From: Cyanobacteria bacterium UBA9971
GTDB taxonomy: Bacteria > Cyanobacteriota > Vampirovibrionia > Gastranaerophilales > UBA9971
Direction of reading: 5' to 3'
NCBI GenBank assembly: GCA_003499955.1
Contig: DNRP01000171.1
Coordinates: 46,207-60,442 of the forward strand
Length of the DNA stretch: 14,236 bases
The notes beneath the pieces are model-generated. The model was not told where the DNA came from, did no database searches, and was given only the letters and a program-made list of their open reading frames with translations. Position numbers and translations under genes: made by a program. Every line of letters starts with the position of its first letter. The first letter of the stretch is position 1. This document shows positions 6,364 through 14,170 of this stretch, piece by piece.

Positions 6364-7299
6364 ATGGCTGTAAAAACAAATATAAATGAATTTTTGGAGC
6401 TGTATGAACTTCCTCTTGAAGAGCTTATAGATATTTCATCAAAATTAACCCAACAAAATTTCAAAAACAAAGTGGATTTTTGCAGCATCGTAAGCGCAAA
6501 AACAGGCAAATGTGGAGAAAACTGTAAATATTGCGCTCAAAGTTCTCATTACAGGACAAATATAGAAACACATCCCCTTATTTCGCTTGATGAAGTAAAA
6601 AAATGCGCCATAAGTGCCAGAGAAAGCGGCGTAACAAAATTTTCCATTGTCACATCGGGAAGAAAACCTGACTCTCGGGATTTTGAAGAACTTCTCAAAA
6701 TGATGTCCCTTTTGAAAGAAATGGACGGTTTTACTGTTTGTGCTTCTTTAGGCATTCTGGAGGAAAAAGAGCTTTTAGAGCTAAAAAAAGCAGGTCTTGA
6801 AAGATATCATCATAATATAAATACCTGTAAGTCTTACCATAATGAAGTATGTACGACTCATTCATATCAAGAACGAATAAATACTATAAATTTAACAAAA
6901 AAGTGCGGGCTTGAAGTTTGTTCAGGAGTTATTATAGGAATGGGAGAATCCAGACAACAAAGAGCTGAAATGGCTGCCGAACTTGCAGAACTCAAACCGG
7001 TCAGTGTTCCTATTAATTTTTTACATCCTATAGAAGGAACTCCCTTTGAAATTCATACTGATGCGATTGATGAAGAAGAAATACTTAGAACTATAGCTAT
7101 TTTCAGAATCGCAATGCCGAAAACAGAACTTAGATATGCAGGAGGCAGAGCTTTAAGGTTTTCTCCAAAATATCAGGAACTCGGTTTAAAAGCGGGTATC
7201 AGCGGAGTACTTGTAGGGAATTATCTTACTACTATAGGTATAGAGCCATCGGATGACTTGAATCTTCTTAAGCGAAGCGGAATGGAGTTAAAAATTTGA
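6364..7299 (+). CDS. bioB: Biotin synthase (radical SAM), anaerobe-type cysteine pattern
   Basis: The enzyme inserts sulfur into dethiobiotin to form biotin. The 311-residue protein has the radical-SAM cluster motif C50-x3-C54-x2-C57 (CGENCKYCAQS) and family blocks HHNINT, TTHSYQER, CSGVIIGMGE, PINFLHPIEGTP and LRYAGGR. Against E. coli BioB as I remember it, the [2Fe-2S] ligand C97 is replaced by Ser (S94 in KFSIVTSGR). C128 and C188 correspond to C126 and C186, and R260 to R257. Two additional cysteines, C154 and C163 (NTCKSYHNEVCTTH), lie in the intervening segment. This fits the 'Type II' BioB of obligate anaerobes described with a 4Fe-5S auxiliary cluster. That assignment is from memory and should be checked. 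The stop overlaps the ruvA start (4 nt). No other bio gene is in the window. Confidence 0.95.
   Translation: MAVKTNINEFLELYELPLEELIDISSKLTQQNFKNKVDFCSIVSAKTGKCGENCKYCAQSSHYRTNIETHPLISLDEVKKCAISARESGVTKFSIVTSGRKPDSRDFEELLKMMSLLKEMDGFTVCASLGILEEKELLELKKAGLERYHHNINTCKSYHNEVCTTHSYQERINTINLTKKCGLEVCSGVIIGMGESRQQRAEMAAELAELKPVSVPINFLHPIEGTPFEIHTDAIDEEEILRTIAIFRIAMPKTELRYAGGRALRFSPKYQELGLKAGISGVLVGNYLTTIGIEPSDDLNLLKRSGMELKI
7284..7298 (+). promoter_or_regulatory. Shine-Dalgarno and TTG start of ruvA
   Basis: GGAG (7284-7287) lies 8 nt before TTG (7296-7298). The TTG overlaps the bioB stop TGA (7297-7299). The resulting N-terminus MINYLKGILI matches the usual RuvA start, so a non-ATG start is well supported. 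Confidence 0.8.
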
Positions 7300-7937
7300 T
7301 TAATTATTTAAAAGGCATATTGATTTCAAAAGTAGAGGACGGTCCTTTTGGCTGTAATATTACCGTTGAGGTTAACAATATCGGCTATCTTGTAACCACT
7401 AACAAGAAAGTGGTTTCTTTACTTCCTGAAGAAGGAAATATAGTAACAATATACACTTCTTTAATTCATCGGGAAGACAATATGTCTTTATGCGGGTTTC
7501 ATACAAGAGAAGACAGGGACTTATTCAATATTCTACAGAGCGTTTCGGGCATTGGCGTAAAGGTTGCGCTTTTACTGCTAGGGGAATTTGGCGCATATAA
7601 CCTTGTAAGTGCGGTTATAAGCGGCGATGCAAAAGCTCTTTCAAAGACAAAAGGAGTTGGTCCAAAGATTGCCCAGAGAATTATTCTTGAACTTAAAGAT
7701 AAAATGACGAATTGGCGGGAAAAAGTAGTCTTAAAGCCTTCTGAAATAAACAAAATTGACGATATTGAAATTACTGAAAGCTATATAGAAGCCGAAACTG
7801 TGCTGCTTTCACTTGGTTACACAAAAAAAGAATCTGTGGAAAGTCTAAAAAACACCTTGCCTCTCGCGAAAAACAAAGACGATTCGGAAGAACTTTTAAG
7901 ACTTTCACTGCAATGGATGGTATCAAAGGAAGGGTAA
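7296..7937 (+). CDS. ruvA: Holliday junction helicase subunit RuvA
   Basis: RuvA tetramers bind four-way DNA junctions and load the RuvB motor for branch migration in recombinational repair. The 213-residue protein shows the three expected domains. An N-terminal OB-fold (1 to about 65) begins MINYLKG. The helix-hairpin-helix domain has motifs VSGIGVK (83-89) and TKGVGPKIAQR (118-128). A flexible acidic linker and the C-terminal RuvB-binding domain III (about 163-210, EAETVLLSLGYTKKE) complete it. It uses a TTG start within a 4-nt overlap with bioB, so it is probably translationally coupled. ruvB and ruvC are not in this window. Confidence 0.95.
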   Translation: MINYLKGILISKVEDGPFGCNITVEVNNIGYLVTTNKKVVSLLPEEGNIVTIYTSLIHREDNMSLCGFHTREDRDLFNILQSVSGIGVKVALLLLGEFGAYNLVSAVISGDAKALSKTKGVGPKIAQRIILELKDKMTNWREKVVLKPSEINKIDDIEITESYIEAETVLLSLGYTKKESVESLKNTLPLAKNKDDSEELLRLSLQWMVSKEG

Positions 7938-7945
7938 TTCTTATG
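7928..7945 (+). promoter_or_regulatory. Shine-Dalgarno deciding the tyrA start
   Basis: GGAAGGG (7928-7934) precedes ATG at 7943 by 8 nt. An in-frame ATG at 7913 would add ten residues inside ruvA and lacks a ribosome site, so 7943 is preferred. Confidence 0.75.
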
Positions 7946-8818
7946 ACAGAAGTTAAAACCATAGCAGTAATCGGCTTAGGGCTAATTGGCGGCTCAATTT
8001 TGAAAGGTCTAAAAGATAAAGGCTTTGAATTATTAGGAATAGCAAGAAGGAAAGAAACAATAGATCAAGCCCTTACTGAAAAAATTATCAGTGAAGGTTC
8101 TACAAATCTTCAATTAGCTTGTAAAGCTGACATAATTTTTGTTTGTACGCCTATTAATAAAACCGTTGAAACAATAAAACTTTTAAGCTCAAAAGTAAAA
8201 CCTGAAACAATAATTACCGATGTCGCAAGTCTTAAAGGCGAAATACTTGATTTTATCAATGCGAACCAATATCCTGTAAGATTTATAGGTGGTCATCCTA
8301 TGGCCGGCACTGAAAACAAAGGACTTAACGCATCTTGTGAGAATCTTTTTGAAGCTGCAAAGTGGGTTTTAACCCCTTCAAAATGGTCTAATCAGGAAGA
8401 TTTAATTAAGATTAGCTCTGTTATAGAAAAATTGGGCACAAAAATTGTAATCGCAGACCCTGTTCTACACGATAAAGCGGTCGCTCTTATAAGCCATATG
8501 CCTTTATTATTAAGCCAATCATTGTTTGGATTGGTTGAAAATTATCCCGACAAAGATGTTTCAGGGTTGGCATTTATCTTAGCATCCAGCGGGTTTAGGG
8601 ATATGACACGACTTGCTTCAACAAATCCCGAGCTTTCAAGAGATATGATCATTCAAAATAAAGAAAACGTAATTATGGCGGTCAAAGAACTAAAAAAATA
8701 TCTTGATGAATTTGAAAAAGAACTTATTGAAAATGAAGAAAATTTTGTAAAAGTCATTGAAAACATTGCTTTTCAAAGAAAAAAAATGTTTTCTCCTGAG
8801 GGAAAGAACGTATTATAA
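7943..8818 (+). CDS. tyrA: Prephenate/arogenate dehydrogenase (tyrosine biosynthesis)
   Basis: This oxidative decarboxylase acts near the end of tyrosine synthesis. From ATG 7943 it has 291 residues. The Rossmann motif GLGLIGGS is at 11-18. IIFVCTPI, TDVASLKGE and the family signature GGHPMAGTE (116-124) follow. The C-terminal dimerisation half has VALISHMPLLLSQSL and ASSGFRDMTRL. The stretch after the second strand reads GIARRKET, with basic residues rather than an Asp, which suggests NADP+ preference. These blocks look very like the cyanobacterial arogenate dehydrogenase (Synechocystis TyrA) as I recall it, so arogenate may be the substrate. Fused chorismate mutase and ACT domains are absent. 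It starts 5 nt after ruvA. Confidence 0.92.
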   Translation: MTEVKTIAVIGLGLIGGSILKGLKDKGFELLGIARRKETIDQALTEKIISEGSTNLQLACKADIIFVCTPINKTVETIKLLSSKVKPETIITDVASLKGEILDFINANQYPVRFIGGHPMAGTENKGLNASCENLFEAAKWVLTPSKWSNQEDLIKISSVIEKLGTKIVIADPVLHDKAVALISHMPLLLSQSLFGLVENYPDKDVSGLAFILASSGFRDMTRLASTNPELSRDMIIQNKENVIMAVKELKKYLDEFEKELIENEENFVKVIENIAFQRKKMFSPEGKNVL

Positions 8819-8838
8819 AACACTTTTAGGTAAATAAA

Positions 8839-9426
8839 ATGGCAAATTCTTTAAAAAAAGGGACTTTATTTGTAATTTCAGGGCCGTCAGGTGTTGGGAA
8901 AGGCACTCTTGTTTCCATGCTCCGTCAAAATCATCCTGAAATAAAACTTTCTGTGTCTGCAACAACCAGAAATCCTCGACCCGGTGAAATTAATGGCGTT
9001 CATTATTTCTTTTTAACAAAAGAAGATTTCAAAAAAAGGATAGAATTAGGTGAATTTCTTGAATGGGCAGAATTTTCAGGTAATTTTTACGGTACAAACA
9101 AGAATTTTGTTGAAAAAATGCTTAAAGATGGTCATAATATAATACTTGAAATTGACGTTCAAGGCGCTCTTCAAGTGAAAAACAAACTGCAAGAGGCTAT
9201 TTTGATATTTATAGAGCCGCCTTGCTTTGAAGAATTAAAATTAAGGCTTTTAAAAAGAAGCACTGAAACAGAAGAAGAAATTCAAAAACGTCTGGCTGTC
9301 GTTAAGAGCGAACTGCAACAAAAACAAGAATTTAATTATGTAATAGTTAATGATAACTTAGATACAGCCTTTAAAAACTTAGAAAACATTATTTTAAAAG
9401 AAATTGATGGGATAAAAAACAAATGA
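8839..9426 (+). CDS. gmk: Guanylate kinase
   Basis: The enzyme phosphorylates GMP to GDP with ATP and is essential for guanine nucleotide supply. At 195 residues it is close to the family norm. The P-loop GPSGVGKGT is at 15-23. The GMP-binding segment SATTRNPRPGEINGVHYFF, FLEWAEFSGNFYGT and the DVQGA motif (LEIDVQGALQVK) follow in order. The ATG at 8839 has only a weak AGG (8828-8830) upstream, 20 nt after tyrA. The stop overlaps the coaBC start by 4 nt. In many bacteria rpoZ (RNA polymerase omega) sits between gmk and coaBC; here nothing fits between them. Confidence 0.96.
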   Translation: MANSLKKGTLFVISGPSGVGKGTLVSMLRQNHPEIKLSVSATTRNPRPGEINGVHYFFLTKEDFKKRIELGEFLEWAEFSGNFYGTNKNFVEKMLKDGHNIILEIDVQGALQVKNKLQEAILIFIEPPCFEELKLRLLKRSTETEEEIQKRLAVVKSELQQKQEFNYVIVNDNLDTAFKNLENIILKEIDGIKNK

Positions 9427-10682
9427 CACTATCGGGGAAAAAAATCTTAATAGGCATAACAGGCGGGATTGCGGCTTACAAAACCTGTGAGTTAATTAGA
9501 AAGCTGATAAAACTTAATGCTGATGTAAAAGCTGTTATTACACCTACCGCAAGGAAATTTGTGACGGAAACTACCTTGAGGACACTCACGAGAAACCCTG
9601 TCTATTGCGAACAGTTTGACGTTCCTGAATGGAAGCCCGAGCATATAAGTCTTGCCGACAGCGCCGATTTGTTTTTAATTGTACCTGCTTCGGCAAATAC
9701 TATAGGGAAAATAGCAAACGGAATATGCGATAACCTTCTTACTTCATTGGTTATGGCATTTAACAAACCTGTTATCCTTGCGCCTGCTATGAACTGCAAC
9801 ATGTGGAAAAATTCATTTATACAGGAAAACATTATAAAGCTTGAGAAAGCCGGATTTCATATAATTCCGCCTGAATCAGGAGAGCTGGCATGCGGCTATG
9901 AAGGAACGGGAAGACTTTCTGATATTGATAAAATACTGGAAAAAGTTCTTAAAATATTTAATGAAGGGAACTTTTTAAAGGGTAAAAATATTATAATTAC
10001 AGCCGGTGGAACAAAAGAGCCCATAGATCCTGTCAGATACATTGGAAACAGAAGCTCGGGAAAAATGGGACTAGCTTTAGCTGATGCTGCTTATAGTTTT
10101 GGTGCGGATGTCACTCTTATTTCTACGGTAAAAGTTGATAAACCTTATAAGGTTATAAATCTTTCTACAGCTATAGAGATGCTTGAGGTTGTCAAAAATG
10201 AATTTTCTGACGCTGATGCTTTAATTATGGCTGCTGCTGTCGCTGATTTTAGAGTTAATAAAGCTTCTGACCATAAAATCAAAAAAGCGGATTGCTCGCA
10301 GAAACTGAAAGTCGGAGGCGGTGAGCCTTCGATTGAAATGCCGTTTAATGCGAGCAACCAAGAAGGCAAAGAAGAAAATCTGGCTCTTGAATTAGTCAAA
10401 AATCCCGATATATTAAAAGAAATTTCCGTGATAAAAAGAGATAATCAAGTATTAGTTGGGTTTTGCGCGGAAAGTCAGAACCTAATCGAAAATGCCAAAA
10501 AGAAAATTGAAAGTAAAAATCTTGATTTTATTATTGCTAATGATATTTCTAATAAAGAAATAGGGTTTAATAGCGATTATAATGCTGTTACCATTATAAA
10601 TAAATCCATGAATGAAGTTAAAATTGATAAAACACTTAAAAAAGAGCTGGCAAAGATTATTTTAAAGGAAATTTTTAAATAA
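9423..10682 (+). CDS. coaBC: Bifunctional coenzyme A biosynthesis protein CoaBC with internal insertion
   Basis: It joins 4'-phosphopantothenate to cysteine using CTP (CoaB) and decarboxylates the product (CoaC, FMN). The 419-residue protein has the CoaC half first: GITGGIAAYK (11-20), catalytic H74 (KPEHISLA), PASANT (88-93), PAMN (121-124) and C157 in ELACGYEGTGRL. CoaB starts near residue 187: TAGGTKEPIDPVRYIGNRSSGKMG (193-215), AAAVADFR (270-277) and KIKK (285-288). About 30 residues (289-318) then separate KIKK from LALELVKNPDIL, where the E. coli protein as I remember it has only a handful. The extra DNA is a palindromic element (see repeat at 10288-10360). The rest, including GFCAES and ANDIS, is normal, so the protein is likely active. 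It starts in a 4-nt overlap with gmk. Confidence 0.95.
   Translation: MTLSGKKILIGITGGIAAYKTCELIRKLIKLNADVKAVITPTARKFVTETTLRTLTRNPVYCEQFDVPEWKPEHISLADSADLFLIVPASANTIGKIANGICDNLLTSLVMAFNKPVILAPAMNCNMWKNSFIQENIIKLEKAGFHIIPPESGELACGYEGTGRLSDIDKILEKVLKIFNEGNFLKGKNIIITAGGTKEPIDPVRYIGNRSSGKMGLALADAAYSFGADVTLISTVKVDKPYKVINLSTAIEMLEVVKNEFSDADALIMAAAVADFRVNKASDHKIKKADCSQKLKVGGGEPSIEMPFNASNQEGKEENLALELVKNPDILKEISVIKRDNQVLVGFCAESQNLIENAKKKIESKNLDFIIANDISNKEIGFNSDYNAVTIINKSMNEVKIDKTLKKELAKIILKEIFK
10288..10360. repeat. In-frame palindromic element inserted in coaBC
   Basis: TTGCTCGCA (10292-10300) and TGCGAGCAA (10349-10357) are perfect 9-bp inverted repeats flanking 48 nt. Inside, AAAC (10302-10305) can pair with GTTT (10343-10346). 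TCGGAGGC (10312-10319) can pair with GCCTTCGA (10325-10332) through one G-U, closing a small loop. The whole folds into an extended hairpin, unlike ordinary coding DNA. It encodes about 24 residues (including CSQKLKVGGGEPSIEMPFNA) that other CoaBC proteins lack at this place. The arms resemble the 'attgcttcgcaa' arms of the intergenic repeat at 151-231 with a one-base gap. Element edges are approximate. Confidence 0.6.
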
Positions 10683-10685
10683 AAT

Positions 10686-11450
10686 ATGACTGATTTAAAT
10701 AAAATAATTGAAAAAATCGAGAAATTTGCCCCGCCGGAACTTGCGAGTGATTGGGATAACTCGGGTTGGCAGGTTTATCTTGGTAATAATTCAGTAAACA
10801 AAATCCTTATTGCGTTAACATGTACTCTTGATGTAGTTGAACAGGCGATAAAAAACAACTGTAATTTAATAATTTCGCATCATCCGTTGATTTTCGAGAA
10901 GATTAATAAAATTTCTACCGAAAACAATGCTGTTTTGCCGCTAATTAAAGCTATACAAAACAATATACAAGTTTATTCAGCGCATACGAATCTGGATTCT
11001 TGTAAAGGCGGGGTTGCGGATAAGCTTGCGGTATTATTAGGCTTAAAAAACATTATGTTTCCTGATCAACTTGCGGAAGATTCCAGATTTGCAAGAGTTG
11101 GAGAACTTGAAAAAGAAAAAGAACTTGATATATTTATTAAAGAGCTGAAAAAAATACTTAAAACACACAATATAAAGCTTATAAACTATCCATATAATAC
11201 CAAGATTAAGAAAATTGCGGTAATTCCAGGAGGGGGAGCAAGTTTTATTCCGAAATTAAAAGATATTGATGTTCTCATAACCGGTGATGTAAAATACCAC
11301 AATGCTTTAGATGCAAAAGATTTTGCTGTAATCGATGCGGGACATTTTGAAACAGAAAGAATTGTCCTGCCTGTATTAAAAGAACTTTTGAGTGAATTTT
11401 CCGTGGAAGTGCTTATAGCAGAAGAGAAATCACCCTGGGAAATTTTATAA
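10686..11450 (+). CDS. nif3: Nif3-like dinuclear metal-binding protein
   Basis: A 254-residue member of the Nif3/YbgI family, sometimes labelled 'GTP cyclohydrolase 1 type 2' by transfer. Its cellular role is not settled. The metal ligands are visible: HH at 65-66 (SHHPLIF), H100 and D104 (SAHTNLDSCKGG), and H220 and E224 (DAGHFETERIVLP). The N-terminal family block APPELASDWDNSGWQV is present, with W where L is more usual. It lacks the central PII-like insertion of the longer (about 370-residue) forms such as Bacillus YqfO. It starts 3 nt after coaBC and is the last gene before the terminator at 11513. Confidence 0.92.
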   Translation: MTDLNKIIEKIEKFAPPELASDWDNSGWQVYLGNNSVNKILIALTCTLDVVEQAIKNNCNLIISHHPLIFEKINKISTENNAVLPLIKAIQNNIQVYSAHTNLDSCKGGVADKLAVLLGLKNIMFPDQLAEDSRFARVGELEKEKELDIFIKELKKILKTHNIKLINYPYNTKIKKIAVIPGGGASFIPKLKDIDVLITGDVKYHNALDAKDFAVIDAGHFETERIVLPVLKELLSEFSVEVLIAEEKSPWEIL

Positions 11451-11512
11451 ACAAAAAATCAGGAACTTTAATTGCGCAAATGCGTCAAAATTTTTTGAAT
11501 GCCGTATTTGCC

Positions 11513-11546
11513 AAAGCCTTTTTATTTTTAAAAAGGCTTTTTCTTT
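11513..11546 (+). terminator. Rho-independent terminator of the permease-nif3 operon
   Basis: AAAGCCTTTTT (11513-11523) pairs perfectly with AAAAAGGCTTT (11530-11540) around a 6-nt loop, and the 3' arm runs into further T-rich sequence to 11546. It lies 63 nt past the nif3 stop and before the mtaB promoter. Confidence 0.85.
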
Positions 11547-11585
11547 ATGCTGTGAAATGAGAGTATTTTTCAGGTAAAATAAAGC

Positions 11586-11615
11586 TTGGTTTAAATTTAT
11601 TTTCGGATTTATTAA
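11586..11615 (+). promoter_or_regulatory. Candidate promoter of mtaB
   Basis: TTGGTT (11586-11591) and TATTAA (11610-11615) are 18 nt apart, downstream of the terminator and about 50 nt before the mtaB start. The -35 hexamer is the same as the one proposed for the permease operon. A small dyad, GTAAC-GG-GTTAC (11645-11656), lies in the leader. Confidence 0.35.
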
Positions 11616-11667
11616 AATGTGAAATATTTTGAAGAATCTGAAAAGTAACGGGTTACCTGGATAAAAA

Positions 11668-12975
11668 ATGAAAAAAGTTGCGATTTACACACTCGGATGC
11701 AGGGCGAATCAGCTCGAATCCTCAATAATTTCTGATAAATTTATTGGTCTTGGCTGGAAAATCGTTAAATTCAGTGAGGTGGCGGATATTTATGTAATAA
11801 ATACCTGCACTGTCACAGGAAAAAGCGACAACGAATCACGATATTATGCGAGAAAAGCCAGAAAAACTAATCCTGAAGCCAAAATAATCCTTTGCGGATG
11901 CTACATACAAGTTTCACCGGAAGAAGCGGCGCAGCTTGACGAAGTGGACTTGGTTATGGGAAATACGGAAAAGCTTGAAATAGCCGAATTAATCACGGAT
12001 GGCAAAGTTTTTGAGCAGGAAAACAAAATTTATGTTTCTGATATTATGCAACAAGAAAAATTTCGGGATAAAGTCGTTTTTTCAGCTTCCGGCAGAACCA
12101 GAGCAAATATCAAAGTTCAGGACGGTTGTAACTTCAGGTGTTCTTACTGTATAGTACCTTATGCGAGAGGAAAAAGTAGAAGCAACGAGCTATCTAATAT
12201 AATTAATCAAGTCAATGAAATTACAAAACAGGGTTTTCAGGAATTAGTGCTTTCAGGGATACATCTCGGGCAGTGGGGATTGGATTTAACTCCTAAAACC
12301 CAACTTGCCGACTTAATTAAAGAAATTGAAAAAGCAGAAAACTTAAAAAGATTCAGATTAAGCTCAATTGATCCTATGGAATTTACTGATGAGCTTATAG
12401 AAACAATTACAAATTCCGAAAAGTTTTGTCGACATTTACATATTTCTCTTCAAAGCGGTAATAATGCAATATTAAAAGCCATGAAAAGACGTTATTCCGT
12501 CGAATATTACAGCGAATTAATCGAAAAACTTGATAAAAATATTCCTGATATAGCAATAGGAAGCGATATTATAGTCGGATTTCCGGGAGAAACCGAAGAG
12601 CAGTTTGAAGACACTTGCGAAAATTTGGAAAAACTTCCTATCAGCTACATTCATGTGTTTTCTTATTCAAAAAGAAAAGGTACGCCTGCCGATTTAATGG
12701 AAAATCAGGTGCCGGAAAACATAAAAAAAGAAAGAAATAAAAGGTTAACAGAGCTTGCAAAGAGAAAAAACCTTGATTTCAGAAAGAGTTTTCTTGAAAA
12801 AGATCTTGAAGTGCTTGTTGAGCTTGCGCGAGATAAAAAATCAGGTTTGTTAAAAGGAATGACAGATAATTTTATTCCTGTTTTAGTTGACGGTTCGGAT
12901 GATTTTAAGAATAAAATCGTAAGCGTTAGAATTAAAAAAGTAGAAGCTGATAATACTTTCGGAGAATTTTTTTAA
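11668..12975 (+). CDS. mtaB: tRNA t6A37 methylthiotransferase MtaB
   Basis: This radical-SAM enzyme adds a methylthio group to N6-threonylcarbamoyladenosine at position 37 of tRNAs reading ANN codons, forming ms2t6A. The 435-residue protein has the MTTase N-terminal domain with cluster cysteines C11 (YTLGCRANQLES), C47 (INTCTVT) and C78 (CGCYIQ). The radical-SAM motif is C154-x3-C158-x2-C161 (DGCNFRCSYCIVPYARGKSRS). LSGIHLGQWG, HISLQSGNNAILKAMKRRY and GSDIIVGFPGETEEQF follow. A TRAM-like RNA-binding tail runs from about residue 370. The N-terminal TLGCRANQLES form favours MtaB over MiaB or RimO. A GGA (11659-11661) provides a weak ribosome site. It converges on the YibE/F gene with 23 nt between stops. 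Confidence 0.93.
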   Translation: MKKVAIYTLGCRANQLESSIISDKFIGLGWKIVKFSEVADIYVINTCTVTGKSDNESRYYARKARKTNPEAKIILCGCYIQVSPEEAAQLDEVDLVMGNTEKLEIAELITDGKVFEQENKIYVSDIMQQEKFRDKVVFSASGRTRANIKVQDGCNFRCSYCIVPYARGKSRSNELSNIINQVNEITKQGFQELVLSGIHLGQWGLDLTPKTQLADLIKEIEKAENLKRFRLSSIDPMEFTDELIETITNSEKFCRHLHISLQSGNNAILKAMKRRYSVEYYSELIEKLDKNIPDIAIGSDIIVGFPGETEEQFEDTCENLEKLPISYIHVFSYSKRKGTPADLMENQVPENIKKERNKRLTELAKRKNLDFRKSFLEKDLEVLVELARDKKSGLLKGMTDNFIPVLVDGSDDFKNKIVSVRIKKVEADNTFGEFF

Positions 12976-12998
12976 AGGGATGTTTCTGTTTCAATGTT

Positions 12999-14159
12999 TT
13001 AGGGATTATTATCAGGTTTTTGCGATTTATTTGTATAGTTCCCGATTAAATATGCGGCTATTAAGGCAGTAATTGGAACGCAAAGGACTATTCCTATACT
13101 GCCGGTGATTGCAGATGCAATTTCAGCCGCAATTGAGTTCAAATTAAGTAATTTTATCAAGGGCGCATTTGAGGCCAATAGGACAAGCGAGAAGGCTCCT
13201 CCGATGTAAGCGAGAATCAATGTGTTAGACATAGCCCCCATGATGTCTTTTCCGACGTTTAAACCTGATTTAAAAAGGTCTTTTGTATTAAGTGTACTAT
13301 TTACATTTTTAAACTCATATATGCTGCTTGCTATCGACATGCCTACATCCATTACTGCGCCTAGCGAAGCGATAATCATTCCCGCCGTTAAAAGCCCTGT
13401 GTAGTCCAAATCAGGTCTATTTGCCCATAACATTACCGACTCCTGGCTTCCAAAACCGTTTAACGGCGCAAATTTTATTACCAGAGAAGACATTAACCCT
13501 GCTATTATCACGCTTAAAATTGTACCCATCGAGGCGGAAAAGCTTTTTAAATTGATTCCCGACACAATAAACATTGTTGCAAAGGTAGAAATTATAGCTA
13601 TAAACACTGTCATTGGTATTATCGGAAAGTTGCTTAAAACAGCCGGAACCAGTACAAAAAACACTAAAACTGCTGTTACCAAAATCGAAACGATTGATCT
13701 CAATCCCTGCATTCCGCCTATTAGCATTAGAAGCAACAAAAATATCCCTGTAAGTATCAATAAGACAGGAACTCTTTCCAAATCAGCAATATAAAAAACA
13801 GTATTTTTAGGATTTTCTTCCACGCTTAAAATTATTCTGTTTCCTGCTTTGATTTTTATGTCATAAACAGGATTAGAAGTAAGCTGGTTCTCGATTTTTA
13901 CAATTTTTCCTTTATACTTTCCGCTTAAAACAAGAACTTTTGCAGTTTGTGTAATTTGTTCTGTCTGAAAAGATTCTTCAAGTTCTTTATTGCCTTTTTC
14001 TGAAATAATTTGTAAAATTTTCCCGCTTACATAGTTGATATTATTATCAGGAGGGGTGTCAGGATTATCTTCCTGCGCAAACACCGGCACTGTAAGGCAA
14101 AAAATACAAAAAATAAGTAAAAGTATCTTATTTAGTTTGTTTTTATTCAAAAATCTCAT
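12999..14159 (-). CDS. YibE/F-family multi-pass membrane protein
   Basis: The 386-residue protein starts with a signal peptide or anchor (residues 1-28, LLLIFCIFCLTVPVFA followed by QED). An extracytoplasmic domain of about 100 residues follows, with the family element VLSGKYKGKIVKIENQL (76-93). From residue 131 there are about seven membrane helices (near 131-148, 153-172, 178-199, 207-228, 255-275, 312-332 and 346-372). The signature GAVMDVGMSIASS is at 267-279. This order matches the YibE/F family, whose function is not established. Transport has been suggested but I see nothing that proves it. AGGA (complement of 14169-14172) lies 9 nt before the ATG and overlaps the stop of the upstream minus-strand frame, suggesting an operon. 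Confidence 0.88.
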   Translation of the reverse strand: MRFLNKNKLNKILLLIFCIFCLTVPVFAQEDNPDTPPDNNINYVSGKILQIISEKGNKELEESFQTEQITQTAKVLVLSGKYKGKIVKIENQLTSNPVYDIKIKAGNRIILSVEENPKNTVFYIADLERVPVLLILTGIFLLLLMLIGGMQGLRSIVSILVTAVLVFFVLVPAVLSNFPIIPMTVFIAIISTFATMFIVSGINLKSFSASMGTILSVIIAGLMSSLVIKFAPLNGFGSQESVMLWANRPDLDYTGLLTAGMIIASLGAVMDVGMSIASSIYEFKNVNSTLNTKDLFKSGLNVGKDIMGAMSNTLILAYIGGAFSLVLLASNAPLIKLLNLNSIAAEIASAITGSIGIVLCVPITALIAAYLIGNYTNKSQKPDNNP

Positions 14160-14170
14160 AATTAAAAATC

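Noticed and set aside
7913..7942. Upstream ATG for tyrA
   Set aside because: It lies inside ruvA without a ribosome site, while the ATG at 7943 has GGAAGGG at good spacing.
13222..13794. Plus-strand open frames inside the YibE/F gene
   Set aside because: They are antisense to a well-supported membrane protein gene and show no independent evidence of coding.
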